Source: Nocardia suismassiliense (GTDB taxonomy: Bacteria > Actinomycetota > Actinomycetes > Mycobacteriales > Mycobacteriaceae). From it: a DNA stretch of 64,000 nt. Where the stretch lies: assembly GCF_900269665.1 (NCBI RefSeq), contig NZ_LT985361.1:1537879-1601878 (forward strand). The letters are read 5' to 3'. A program made the translations under genes and the position numbers. Positions 8,757 through 17,439 of the stretch are shown here, piece by piece. Positions within the stretch are counted from its first letter, which is position 1; each line of letters opens with the position of its first letter. The notes under the pieces are model-generated. The model saw only the letters and a list, made by a program, of their open reading frames with translations. It was not told the DNA's origin and searched no databases.

Positions 8757-9454
8757 GCGGGCCGCGACCACACCGTCGCCATGGTGAAGGGCTGCCCGCG
8801 CAGGTCCCGCCACTTCGGCTTGGCCGCGAGCCAGGTGTCGTCGATCAGCGTCTCGGTGAGTTCGGCGAGCACCCAGCCCGCGTCCAGCGCCGCCGTCACA
8901 TGCTCACTGAGCAGGTGCAGGTTCGTGCTGATCGCCACCGGCTCGCCACCCTGGGGCGTGTAGTGCGTCGGCATCCCGGTGGTCATCATGAATTGCGGGT
9001 GGAAGCTGACCAGGACGCACAGCGCGCCGGGCGCGGCCAGCCGCCACGCCTCGGCGTAGAACGGCGCCAACTCGGGCAGGTGCTCATCGATCAGCGAGGC
9101 GATCACCAGGTCGTAGCTGCCGTCGGCCAGCCCGGTGGCGCGCACGTCCGCCTGGGTGAGCGTGGTGTGGGCCCCGCGTGCCGCGGCCCGCTCCAGCATG
9201 CCCGCGCTCACATCGACACCGTCGATATGGGACACCCCCTGCGTGCGCAGCCAGGCGCCGGTCCGCCCCGTCCCGCACCCCAGGTCGGCGGCGCGGCCTA
9301 TCCGTGGCCACTCCGGACGCCGCAGCCGGGCCAGCAGCGCGAGATCCATCTCGTCCATGACGGTCTGCTCGTAGGTCGGCGCCCATCCGTCGTAGCCGGT
9401 GGCCACATCGACGGTGCGGTAGTTTCGGCGGTCGTAATCCGCGAATGACGGCAT
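8747..9454 (-). CDS. Class I SAM-dependent methyltransferase
   Basis: The 235-residue protein has a Rossmann methyltransferase core: motif I ADLGCGTGRTG, the acidic loop GVDVSAGML, motif ALTQADV/TLTQADVRATGL, and SYDLVIASLIDEHL. The substrate cannot be predicted. ATG 9454 (MPSFADYDRRNYR) begins at the family-like N-terminus; an upstream start would add a non-conserved arginine-rich leader. The 3' end overlaps imuB by 10 bp tail-to-tail. It sits inside the mutasome region but nothing links it to SOS functions. Confidence 0.85.
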   Translation of the reverse strand: MPSFADYDRRNYRTVDVATGYDGWAPTYEQTVMDEMDLALLARLRRPEWPRIGRAADLGCGTGRTGAWLRTQGVSHIDGVDVSAGMLERAAARGAHTTLTQADVRATGLADGSYDLVIASLIDEHLPELAPFYAEAWRLAAPGALCVLVSFHPQFMMTTGMPTHYTPQGGEPVAISTNLHLLSEHVTAALDAGWVLAELTETLIDDTWLAAKPKWRDLRGQPFTMATVWSRPAQS

Positions 9455-9567
9455 GCGCGGAGTATTTCGCGGCTCCTCGGGATTCGCCAGGCAATTTCGG
9501 GTGCCGCACGTGATCCGTGCGACAAGTCGCAGGTCGGAAGCGGACAACCCCAGTACTCTCGAAGATC

Positions 9568-10323
9568 GTGGATCTCGCGGTAACCAGACTGGCCTTCGGT
9601 GACGTGCGGATCGCCTACCGGGATTCGGGGGCGACCGCGGCTGCCGACGTGCCCGTGGTCCTGGTGCACGGCATGGGCGGGGACGGGCACACCTGGGACC
9701 GGTTCGCCCGTGCGCTGGTGCAGGCGGGCCGCCGGGTCATCATTCCCGACCTGCGTGGCCACGGCCGCAGCTCACACACCGACTCGTACCGGTTCGACGA
9801 ATTCGGCGCAGATGTACTGAAACTGTGCGACCGGCTGGAACTGTCCACGGTTGATCTGGTCGGCCATTCGCTGGGTGGCTACGCCGTCTCCTGCGTCGCG
9901 CAGGAGCGCCCGGAGCTGGTGCGCCGCCTGGTCATCGAGGAGTGCCCGCTGCCGTTGCAGTCCGGCGCCGAAGAACTGCGGCTGACCCGCCGTTTCCCGA
10001 CCGTGCCCGAGCTGTGGCACGCCACGAGCAGCCTGGCCAGGCATCCGCGCGCGGTGCTGGCCTTCGACCGGTCCATGACCAGGACCGCGTTGGAGCAGTT
10101 CCGCAAGCCGAACCCGGAGTGGTGGGACCGGCTCTGCGACATCACCGCGCGCACACTGGTGCTGCGCGGCGGCCCCGGCGGCATGGTCGATCCGGCGAAG
10201 CTGGCGCTCATGCGCGCCGCCATCGCCGACTGCACGGTCACCGCCTTCGCCTGCGGTCACAGCATCCACCGCGACCGCTACCGCGACTTCGCGGCCGCCG
10301 TTCATCCTTTCCTCGCGGCGTGA
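9568..10323 (+). CDS. Alpha/beta hydrolase
   Basis: The 251-residue alpha/beta hydrolase has the oxyanion region VLVHGMGGDGHTWD, nucleophile elbow GHSLGG and catalytic His in ACGHSIHRDRY. The substrate is unknown. GTG 9568 is chosen because the fold starts right after it and TACTCT at 9554-9559 could be the -10 of a near-leaderless transcript. The stop overlaps the GTG of the next gene by 4 bp (GTGA), so the two are translationally coupled. Confidence 0.85.
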   Translation: MDLAVTRLAFGDVRIAYRDSGATAAADVPVVLVHGMGGDGHTWDRFARALVQAGRRVIIPDLRGHGRSSHTDSYRFDEFGADVLKLCDRLELSTVDLVGHSLGGYAVSCVAQERPELVRRLVIEECPLPLQSGAEELRLTRRFPTVPELWHATSSLARHPRAVLAFDRSMTRTALEQFRKPNPEWWDRLCDITARTLVLRGGPGGMVDPAKLALMRAAIADCTVTAFACGHSIHRDRYRDFAAAVHPFLAA

Positions 10324-11210
10324 ACACCGGTTTCGAGGGGATGCTCTGCTCCGCCGCCGCGGCGCAAACCCCGCTGGCCGGCAGCGCCACCGAGGTGACC
10401 GGCTGGTTGTGCATCGAACATCCCGGCGCCTGGGGTCGCGATGTGATCGGCGACGAGGTGCTCGGCCCGGAGATCACGCCCGAGCTGGCGGTGCGGACCG
10501 CCGCCGCGCACGTGCGCCCGACCTTGATCCGGCGCCCTGGCCGTAATGAATTCACCGGCACCCGAACGGTTTTGATCGCCAGCTCGCGTCCGGCGGGGTC
10601 CTGGTGTGAGCGTTTCGAGATCACCGATCTGAAGCAGCTACTCGATGTCGACCTGACTCTGCTGGCCGGTCCGCCGCCCGGAATCGGTGTGCCCGTTGCC
10701 GAACCGCTGGTGCTGGTGTGCGCGCACGGCAAACGCGACCAGTGCTGTGCGCTGCTCGGCCGCCCGATCGCCGCGGAACTCGCGACGAAATACCCTGGGC
10801 AGGTGTGGGAGTGCTCGCACACCGGCGGTCACCGCTTCGCGCCCGCCTTGGTGCTGCTGCCGTCCGGGCTCACCTACGGGCGGCTCGATGCCGCCTCCGC
10901 CGCGGAGATGGTCGAAGCTGCCCGGCGCGGCGCGGTCTCGAACACCGGCCTGCGTGGCCGCAGCTGCTACTCGCCGGTCGGACAGGTCGCGGAAGTCGCG
11001 GTGCGCGAACAGATTTCCGCCGCCGTCGACGATCTCACGGTCACCCTCGACAACGACACCGCCGCGCTGGTCACCCACCGCGACGGCCGTCGCTGGCGGG
11101 TTACCGTGCGCACCATTGCTTTTCCGGCACGTCAACCCAGCTGCAACGCCGCTCCCAAGGCGGTGACCGCCCTCGCGGTGGACACGATTCAGGCCTTGCC
11201 CGTCGGCTGA
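10320..11210 (+). CDS. Sucrase/ferredoxin-like (thioredoxin-like Fe-S) family protein
   Basis: The 296-residue protein carries the signature of the sucrase ferredoxin-like family: VCAHGKRDQCCALLGRP (about residues 132-150) and HTGGHRFAPALVLLPSGLTYGR. The family has a thioredoxin-like [2Fe-2S] ferredoxin fold; the spaced cysteines and the HxGGH motif are the proposed cluster ligands. Physiological role is unknown. GTG 10320 overlaps the hydrolase stop, so the pair forms an operon. Confidence 0.85.
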   Translation: MNTGFEGMLCSAAAAQTPLAGSATEVTGWLCIEHPGAWGRDVIGDEVLGPEITPELAVRTAAAHVRPTLIRRPGRNEFTGTRTVLIASSRPAGSWCERFEITDLKQLLDVDLTLLAGPPPGIGVPVAEPLVLVCAHGKRDQCCALLGRPIAAELATKYPGQVWECSHTGGHRFAPALVLLPSGLTYGRLDAASAAEMVEAARRGAVSNTGLRGRSCYSPVGQVAEVAVREQISAAVDDLTVTLDNDTAALVTHRDGRRWRVTVRTIAFPARQPSCNAAPKAVTALAVDTIQALPVG

Positions 11211-11351
11211 CCGCGACACCACTGAGCATCCACTTGGCCGGTGCCGCAACGATGTCCCGTTCGGTGCCGAACCGCCGCAGCTCGCTGCTCTGCTCGGGCG
11301 ACCTGGTACGGCGAGCCTGACATCACCGGGCTCACTCGGCCGATGTCGTGA

Positions 11352-12332
11352 CTACCAGTGGGTGCCGGGGACCCAGCGGGCGGCGCGGCGCAGCGCGGTG
11401 CCGGTGACCCGGCGGGCCGCCGAGCGTGGACGCGGGGCAGGTTGGGGGACAGCGGGTTCCGCGACTTCTTCGGTGTCTTCCACCTGCTCGCCCTTGGCGG
11501 CGGGGGAGTCCGGCAGGGCGCGGTAGTAGCGGTGCAGGATGCGGTCGCGGAACTTGGGGGTGAGCAGGGCGCCGTATTCGGCGAAGGTGCCCAGCGGCAC
11601 GTCGATGCGCTTGGGGCGCTCGGTCAGCGCGCGCACGATCGTTGCCGCCGCCCACTCGGGGGATTCGGACGGGCCCTGGTCGCCGCTCGGGGTGATCATC
11701 GGGGTGCGCACCAGTGGCATGTGGATGGTGGTGAAGGTGACGCCGTCGGCCATCGTCTCGACCGAGGCCACCTCGGCGAACTTGTCCAGTGCCGCCTTGC
11801 TGGCCAGGTAGGCCGCGAAACGCGGCGTCGCCACCTGCACGCCCGCGCTGCTGATGTTGACGATGTGGCCGAACTTGCGCTCGCGCATCTGCGGCAGCAG
11901 GGCCAGCGTCATCCGCAGCGCGCCGAAGTAGTTGACCGCCATGGTGCGTTCGAAGTCGTGCAGCCGGTCGGTGGAGCGGTGGATGGCGCGGCGGATGGAC
12001 CGGCCCGCGTTGTTCACCAGCATGTCGACGTGGCCGTGCTCGTCGAGAATGGTCTTCACGACGTGGTCCACCGAGTCGGAATCGGTGACGTCGCACTGGT
12101 ATCCGTAGGCGCTGCCGCCCGCGGCCTTGATCTCGTCGACCACCGAGGCGAGTTCGTCGGCGCGGCGGGCGAGCAGGAACACGGTGGCGCCCTTGCCCGC
12201 GACGGCGATCGCCGCCGCCTTGCCGATCCCGGAGGAGGCGCCGGTGATGAGCACATGCCGACCCGTGATGTCGCGGCTGCGACGGCCGCGCCGGGTCTCG
12301 GGCAGGCCGGCGTCAGCGGATGCGTCAGTCAT
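11352..12332 (-). CDS. SDR-family oxidoreductase
   Basis: The 326-residue short-chain dehydrogenase has the NAD(P) motif TGASSGIG near residue 30, NNAG, a catalytic Ser (NISSAG) and AYLASKAAL (YxxxK). The tail after residue 250 is basic and Pro/Ala-rich, longer than a minimal SDR and reminiscent of mycobacterial membrane-associated acyl reductases. ATG 12332 has GGAG about 6 nt upstream. A 20-bp near-perfect dyad lies about 30 bp upstream, suggesting control by a TetR-type repressor. The gene is divergent from the SOS-linked TPR gene. Confidence 0.88.
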   Translation of the reverse strand: MTDASADAGLPETRRGRRSRDITGRHVLITGASSGIGKAAAIAVAGKGATVFLLARRADELASVVDEIKAAGGSAYGYQCDVTDSDSVDHVVKTILDEHGHVDMLVNNAGRSIRRAIHRSTDRLHDFERTMAVNYFGALRMTLALLPQMRERKFGHIVNISSAGVQVATPRFAAYLASKAALDKFAEVASVETMADGVTFTTIHMPLVRTPMITPSGDQGPSESPEWAAATIVRALTERPKRIDVPLGTFAEYGALLTPKFRDRILHRYYRALPDSPAAKGEQVEDTEEVAEPAVPQPAPRPRSAARRVTGTALRRAARWVPGTHW

Positions 12333-12362
12333 CGCTGCTCCTTTGCAGGTTGGGTTGGCATG

Positions 12363-12382
12363 AACTTACTCCGAAGTAAGTT
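12363..12382. promoter_or_regulatory. Dyad operator upstream of the SDR gene
   Basis: AACTTACTCCGAAGTAAGTT has 8-bp perfect arms (AACTTACT / AGTAAGTT) around CCGA. It lies 31 bp before the SDR start and has the size of a TetR-family operator. The regulator is not evident in this window. Confidence 0.55.
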
Positions 12383-12440
12383 TACCCGCCAAGTGGCACT
12401 GCTCACTTTTCGGGGCTGGGGTCGAGGTGGTGAACACGGG

Positions 12441-12478
12441 TCGAACAACCTCTCGAAATCGATCGAACATATGTGCGA
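12441..12478 (+). promoter_or_regulatory. Tandem LexA-like boxes overlapping the promoter of the TPR-dnaE2 unit
   Basis: The proximal box TCGAACATATGTGCGA (12463-12478) matches TCGAAC-N4-GTTCGA except for one base. A weaker box, TCGAACAACCTCTCGA (12441-12456), has a perfect left half and two mismatches in the right half; the centres are 22 bp apart. A likely -10 hexamer GATACT (12476-12481) overlaps the proximal box, so LexA bound there would block transcription. Confidence 0.75.
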
Positions 12479-12488
12479 TACTCGGCGC

Positions 12489-12944
12489 ATGGCGGACGAT
12501 CGGATGGCGGACATCTTTGCCGCGGTGCGGCTCGGTGGCGGGGACCAAGCGGCGGCGCGACAGGCGCTGGAGAAGTTGTGGGACGAGATCGGTGAGGGCG
12601 GTGATCCCTTGCACCGCTGCGTGATCGCGCATCACCTAGCCGATCTGCAGGACACCGCCGCCGCCGCGCTGCTCTGGGACCGGCGGGCGCTCGCCGCGGT
12701 GTTCGGCCCCGGCATCCCGCTGGACGAAGGGCTCCGCAGTTTCCTGCCGTCGCTGTACCTCAACCTGGCCGACAGCCACCGGCGAGTCGGCGACTTCGAG
12801 GCCGCCCGCATGCAGCTGGCCATCGCCCGCGGGCACCTCGATGTCCTCGCCCACGACGCCTACGGCGCCCTGATCCGCGCGGGCCTCGACGATGTCGAAG
12901 CGGCGCTCGCCGAGGGCTCGACGGCGCCCCTGCCGACCAGCTGA
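12489..12944 (+). CDS. Small TPR-like protein, SOS-controlled and upstream of dnaE2
   Basis: The 151-residue, mostly alpha-helical acidic protein has helix pairs resembling tetratricopeptide repeats (ALEKLWDEIG; RCVIAHHLADLQDT; SLYLNLADSHRRVGDFEAARMQLAIARGHLD). No enzyme motif is seen. Such folds mediate protein-protein contacts. The ATG at 12489 lies 7 nt after the probable -10 GATACT, suggesting a leaderless mRNA; an in-frame ATG at 12471 would fall inside the LexA box. dnaE2 starts 21 bp downstream on the same strand with no visible terminator, so this gene is probably damage-induced with it. A role as mutasome partner is inference. Confidence 0.8.
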   Translation: MADDRMADIFAAVRLGGGDQAAARQALEKLWDEIGEGGDPLHRCVIAHHLADLQDTAAAALLWDRRALAAVFGPGIPLDEGLRSFLPSLYLNLADSHRRVGDFEAARMQLAIARGHLDVLAHDAYGALIRAGLDDVEAALAEGSTAPLPTS

Positions 12945-12965
12945 CATATGAGGAGGTGAGCCACG

Positions 12966-15900
12966 GTGGGGTGGAGCAACGGTCCCCCTACCTGGTCCGA
13001 GCTGGAGCGGGTGCTGTCGGGGCGACCCGGCCGGACGAACCCGGACGCGATGTACCCCGGCGACGGCGGCGACAGCCCGGCCTGGTCCCGCAAGCGCGGG
13101 GAGTACCTGGCCGGGCCCGCGCTGCCCGCCGACGGGCCGACGGTGCCGTACGCGGAGCTGCACACGCACTCGGCGTACAGCTTCCTCGACGGCGCGAGCC
13201 AGCCGGAGGAGCTGGTGGAGGAGGCCGTGCGGCTCGGCCTGGAGGCGATCGCGCTCACCGATCACGACGGCTTCTACGGCACCGTGCGGTTCGCGGAGGC
13301 GGCCAGGGAATGCGGGATGCCGACGGTCTTCGGGGCCGAGCTGTCGCTGGGCACGCAGGCGGAGTCGACCCCGCGCCGCGGACCTGCGACCACCCCGGAT
13401 TCCATGCCGCGCACCGGATCTCCCGATCCCGCCGGGCCGCACCTGCTGGTGCTGGCTCGCGGCCAGGAGGGCTATCGCCGGTTGTCGCGGGAGATCGCGA
13501 CCGCTCACATGGCGGCAGGGGAGAAGGGCATCCTCCGCTACGACTTCGACGCGCTTTCCGCGGCCGCCGAGGGACACTGGCAGATCCTGACCGGTTGCCG
13601 GAAGGGCCATCTGCGTCAAGCGCTCGAACACGACTTACGTTCGGGCAGTATGCGTCTCGTGCGGTCCGAGGCCGCGCTGCGTGACCTGACGGAGCGGTTC
13701 GGCGCCGACCGGGTGAGCGTGGAACTCACCCACCACGGCATTCCCGAGGACGACGAGCGCAACGCCCATCTCATCACGCTGGCCGACCGCCTCGGGTTGC
13801 CCGTATTGGCCACCACCGGAGCGCATTTCGCCGGGCCGGGCCAGCGTCGCCGGGCCATGGCACTCGCGGCGATCCGGGCCAGGCAGAGCTTGGACGAGAT
13901 CGCCGGCTGGCTGGCCCCCACCGGCGGCGCGCACCTGCGCTCCGGCGCGGAGATGGCGCGGCTGTTCGCCGACTGCCCGCAGGCGGTACACAACGCGGTC
14001 GCGCTGGCCCGCGAATGCGCCTTCGACCTGAAGCTGATCGCGCCGAAGCTGCCGCCGTTCGACGTGCCCTCGGGCCACGACGAGAAGTCCTGGCTGCGGG
14101 CGCTCACCCTCGCGGGCGCCGCGGCGCGTTACGGCCCGCCGGAGCGAAACCCGCAGGCGTACCGGCAGATCGAGCACGAGCTCGCGGTGATCGACGAGCT
14201 GGAATTCCCCGGCTACTTCCTGGTGGTGCACGACATCGTCACCTTCTGCAAGGACAACGACATCCTGTGCCAGGGTCGGGGCTCGGCGGCCAACTCGGCC
14301 GTCTGCTACGCGATCGGCATCACCAATGTCGACCCGGTCAGCAACAACCTGCTGTTCGAACGCTTCCTCTCGCCGGAGCGCGACGGACCCCCCGATATCG
14401 ATGTCGACATCGAATCCGACCGCCGTGAGGAGGCCATCCAGCACGTCTACACCAAGTACGGCCGCGAGTACGCCGCGCAGGTGGCCAATGTGATCACCTA
14501 TCGCGGCAAATCCGCGGTCCGCGATGCCGCACGCGCACTGGGCTTTTCGCCGGGACAGCAGGACGCGTGGAGCAAGCAGGTGAGCCGGTGGACCGGCGTC
14601 GGCAGCGAGACCGGTACCGACATCCCGGCCGAGGTGCTCGGGCTGGCCGCCGAAATCGAGGGACTGCCAAGGCATCTCGGTATCCACTCCGGCGGCATGG
14701 TGATCTGTGACCGGCCCATCGCCGACGTCTGTCCGGTGGAGTGGGCGCGCATGCCCGGCCGCAGCGTATTGCAGTGGGACAAGGACGATTGCGCCGCCAT
14801 CGATTTGGTGAAGTTCGACCTGCTCGGTCTCGGCATGCTCTCCGCGCTGCACTACATGATCGACCTGGTGCGCGAGCACACCGGCGAGATCGTCGAGCTG
14901 CACAAGCTCGATCTGAAGGAGGCCGCCGTCTACGAGATGCTCTCGCGCGCCGACTCGGTGGGTGTGTTCCAGGTGGAGTCGCGGGCCCAGATGGCGACGC
15001 TGCCCCGGCTGAAGCCGCGCGAGTTCTACGACCTGGTGGTGGAGGTGGCGCTGATCCGGCCCGGCCCCATCCAGGGCGGTTCGGTGCACCCCTATATCCG
15101 GCGCCGCAATGGCGCCGAGCCGGTGACCTATGACCATCCGGCCCTGGAGAATTCGCTGGCCCGCACGCTCGGTGTGCCGCTGTTCCAGGAACAGCTCATG
15201 CAGATGGCCGTCGACGTCGCGGGTTTCACCGCCGCCGAGGCCGACCAGCTGCGCCGCGCGATGGGCTCCAAACGTTCACCGGAGCGCATGGAAGGTCTCA
15301 AGGCACGCCTCTACCGTGGCATGCGCGAATTGCATGGGATCACCGGCGAAGTCGCCGACCGCGTCTACGAGAAGCTCTACGCCTTCGCGAATTTCGGTTT
15401 CCCGGAGAGCCATTCGCAGAGTTTCGCCTCGATCGTGTTCTATTCGTCGTGGTTCAAGCTGCATCACCCCGCGGCCTTCTGCGCCGGTCTGCTGCGGGCG
15501 CAGCCGATGGGCTTCTACTCCCCGCAATCCCTGGTCGCCGACGCCCGCAGGCACGGCGTCGTGGTGCACGGCCCCGACATCAACGCCAGTCGCGCCGAAC
15601 CGACCCTGGAGCAGGAGGGCACCCAGGTGCGCCTCGGCCTGGCGGCGGTCCGGCACATCGGCGACGACCTCGCCGAAAAGATCGTCGCCGCCCGGGATCA
15701 GGGACCGTACACCTCCTTCCTCGACCTGACCGGACGCGTGGAACTCACTGTCGTGCAAGCGGAATCGCTCGCCACCGCGGGTGCCCTCGGCGGTCTCGGC
15801 AGCACCCGGCGCGAAGCCCTCTGGGCGGCGGGCGCCGCCGCGGGGGAACGCGCGGATCGGCTGCCCGGTACCGGCGCCGCCACCACCGCCCCCGTGCTGC

Positions 15901-16319
15901 CCGGCATGAGCGACCTCGAACTGGCCGCCGCCGACGTCTGGGCCACCGGCGTCTCCCCGGGCAGCTATCCCACCGAATTCCTGCGCCCGCAACTCGACGC
16001 GCTCGGCGTGATTCCCGCCGCCGGGCTGCTCGCCGTGCGGGACGGGTCACGCGTGCTGGTGGGCGGCGCGGTGACACACCGGCAACGTCCCGCCACCGCC
16101 GCGGGGGTCACCTTCCTCAACCTGGAGGACGAGACCGGCATGGTGAACGTCGTCTGCTCGGTCGGGCTGTGGGCTCGCTATCGCCGCCTGGCGCAGAGTG
16201 CGCCCGCCCTGCTCATCCGCGGTCGCGTGCAGAACGCCGAGGGGGCGGTCAGCATCGTCGCCGAACACCTGCGGCGGTTGGACCTGCGCGTCGACTCCAA
16301 GTCGCGCGACTTCCGCTGA
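12966..16319 (+). CDS. dnaE2: Error-prone DNA polymerase DnaE2
   Basis: The 1117-residue C-family polymerase has an N-terminal PHP domain (HTHS at residues 66-69, LTDHDGFYG). The catalytic palm motif PDIDVDIE has Asp477 and Asp479, and the conserved GRGSAANSAVCYAIG and FGFPESHSQSFA stretches are present. A C-terminal OB-fold region (VRDGSRVLVGGAVTHRQRPATA, GMVNVVCS) completes the protein. Length and order match DnaE2 rather than the longer replicative DnaE1. It performs translesion synthesis with ImuA' and ImuB. GTG 12966 follows GAGGAGG by about 9 nt. It is probably co-transcribed with the SOS-controlled TPR gene. Confidence 0.96.
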   Translation: MGWSNGPPTWSELERVLSGRPGRTNPDAMYPGDGGDSPAWSRKRGEYLAGPALPADGPTVPYAELHTHSAYSFLDGASQPEELVEEAVRLGLEAIALTDHDGFYGTVRFAEAARECGMPTVFGAELSLGTQAESTPRRGPATTPDSMPRTGSPDPAGPHLLVLARGQEGYRRLSREIATAHMAAGEKGILRYDFDALSAAAEGHWQILTGCRKGHLRQALEHDLRSGSMRLVRSEAALRDLTERFGADRVSVELTHHGIPEDDERNAHLITLADRLGLPVLATTGAHFAGPGQRRRAMALAAIRARQSLDEIAGWLAPTGGAHLRSGAEMARLFADCPQAVHNAVALARECAFDLKLIAPKLPPFDVPSGHDEKSWLRALTLAGAAARYGPPERNPQAYRQIEHELAVIDELEFPGYFLVVHDIVTFCKDNDILCQGRGSAANSAVCYAIGITNVDPVSNNLLFERFLSPERDGPPDIDVDIESDRREEAIQHVYTKYGREYAAQVANVITYRGKSAVRDAARALGFSPGQQDAWSKQVSRWTGVGSETGTDIPAEVLGLAAEIEGLPRHLGIHSGGMVICDRPIADVCPVEWARMPGRSVLQWDKDDCAAIDLVKFDLLGLGMLSALHYMIDLVREHTGEIVELHKLDLKEAAVYEMLSRADSVGVFQVESRAQMATLPRLKPREFYDLVVEVALIRPGPIQGGSVHPYIRRRNGAEPVTYDHPALENSLARTLGVPLFQEQLMQMAVDVAGFTAAEADQLRRAMGSKRSPERMEGLKARLYRGMRELHGITGEVADRVYEKLYAFANFGFPESHSQSFASIVFYSSWFKLHHPAAFCAGLLRAQPMGFYSPQSLVADARRHGVVVHGPDINASRAEPTLEQEGTQVRLGLAAVRHIGDDLAEKIVAARDQGPYTSFLDLTGRVELTVVQAESLATAGALGGLGSTRREALWAAGAAAGERADRLPGTGAATTAPVLPGMSDLELAAADVWATGVSPGSYPTEFLRPQLDALGVIPAAGLLAVRDGSRVLVGGAVTHRQRPATAAGVTFLNLEDETGMVNVVCSVGLWARYRRLAQSAPALLIRGRVQNAEGAVSIVAEHLRRLDLRVDSKSRDFR

Positions 16320-16411
16320 GCCCCTGAAAAACTCGTCTTCCTACCCGGATATCGCCGCCATATGATGGGGCGTTCTGCCCAGCGCGGCCCCGTCGGAAAT
16401 CGGGAGACACC

Positions 16412-17344
16412 ATGCCAGCGCATTCGGATGCGGGCTCGCCAGGGCGCGCCACCGCACCAGCCGTGCGTCCTCGTTATCTGGCGATAATCGTGACGGTGTT
16501 GCTCGCGTTGCCGACCGTATTGCTCAGCGTCGCAATCATTCTGGTCCTCGGCGCGTGGGCAGGGATCTGGTTGGCGGTAACGGCCGTCGTGGTGTGGGTG
16601 TTGTTCGGCGTCAGCCTCTTCGATGCGGCGTGGTTCACGCCCAATCGTGCGAAATTCGCCAAGATGTTCGGGTTTCGGCGCCCGATCCCACCGGAGGACG
16701 AGCTCCTCGCGGCGGCATGGGAGCAGGTGACCAGCGCGCCCGGCGTGGACGGGTGGCCGTACTCGCTGTGGGTGGAGCAATCCGATGATCCGAATGCGCT
16801 CGCCGCACCCAGTCGCATTGTCGCGGTGACCAGTTCGGCGCTCGCCGACCTCGATGCGCGGCAGCTCGAAGCGGTGCTCGCGCACGAACTCGGGCACCAC
16901 AGGAACGTCGATCCCAGAGTGCGACTGGTCGACGGGTGGCTCGCCATGCCGGGTCGCGCGCTGTGGGCGGTGTGCAAGCGTCTCGGGCGGATCGCGGGGA
17001 TCCTCGGTCCGCTCGCACCGTTCGCCCGATTCGTCGCGGCGGTGGGTCTGCTGCCTGTCGTGACCATCGTGCTGGCACCGGTCGTGGGATTCGGCGCCGC
17101 TCTCCTGTTCGTTGTCTTGCTGATCGTGGAGCCGTTGACCAGGAGCGCGCAGTGCCACCGCGACGAATACGCCGCCGACCGTGCGGCCGTCGACCTCGGC
17201 TATGGCCGCGAACTGGCGGCCGCCCTGCGCGGCTGGGAGCCCGGGACGACTCCCCGTCTGGTCGCGCTGCGTCAACGCCTCTACAGCACGCATCCGCCGC
17301 TGGCGTCGCGGATCAGGAAGATCACCGCCCGGCTCGGCGAATGA
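16412..17344 (+). CDS. M48-family membrane zinc metalloprotease
   Basis: The 310-residue membrane protein has two N-terminal helices (about residues 20-70) and the zinc motif HELGH at residues 158-162, followed by a hydrophobic block (about 205-245). A downstream acidic motif DEYAADRAAVDLGYG supplies the third ligand region. The layout resembles HtpX-like peptidases that act on membrane or secreted proteins. ATG 16412 has GGGAG about 7 nt upstream. It stands alone between dnaE2 and the DUF4349 lipoprotein. Confidence 0.88.
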   Translation: MPAHSDAGSPGRATAPAVRPRYLAIIVTVLLALPTVLLSVAIILVLGAWAGIWLAVTAVVVWVLFGVSLFDAAWFTPNRAKFAKMFGFRRPIPPEDELLAAAWEQVTSAPGVDGWPYSLWVEQSDDPNALAAPSRIVAVTSSALADLDARQLEAVLAHELGHHRNVDPRVRLVDGWLAMPGRALWAVCKRLGRIAGILGPLAPFARFVAAVGLLPVVTIVLAPVVGFGAALLFVVLLIVEPLTRSAQCHRDEYAADRAAVDLGYGRELAAALRGWEPGTTPRLVALRQRLYSTHPPLASRIRKITARLGE

Positions 17345-17439
17345 CCTGGCCGCCCACACTTTTAGAGAAGTGTTAGAAGGGTTCTAGAGAACAGTTATGT
17401 CGGGCTGTTCGCGCAGTAACAGGGGCTACTGTGCGAATC

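Noticed and set aside
12471..12488. Alternative ATG six codons upstream for the TPR-like gene
   Set aside because: It lies inside the LexA box and upstream of the likely -10, so it could not be in the transcript.
13635..15137. 500-codon minus-strand open frame inside dnaE2
   Set aside because: Antisense to conserved polymerase motifs; composition His/Arg/Gly-rich with no family features.
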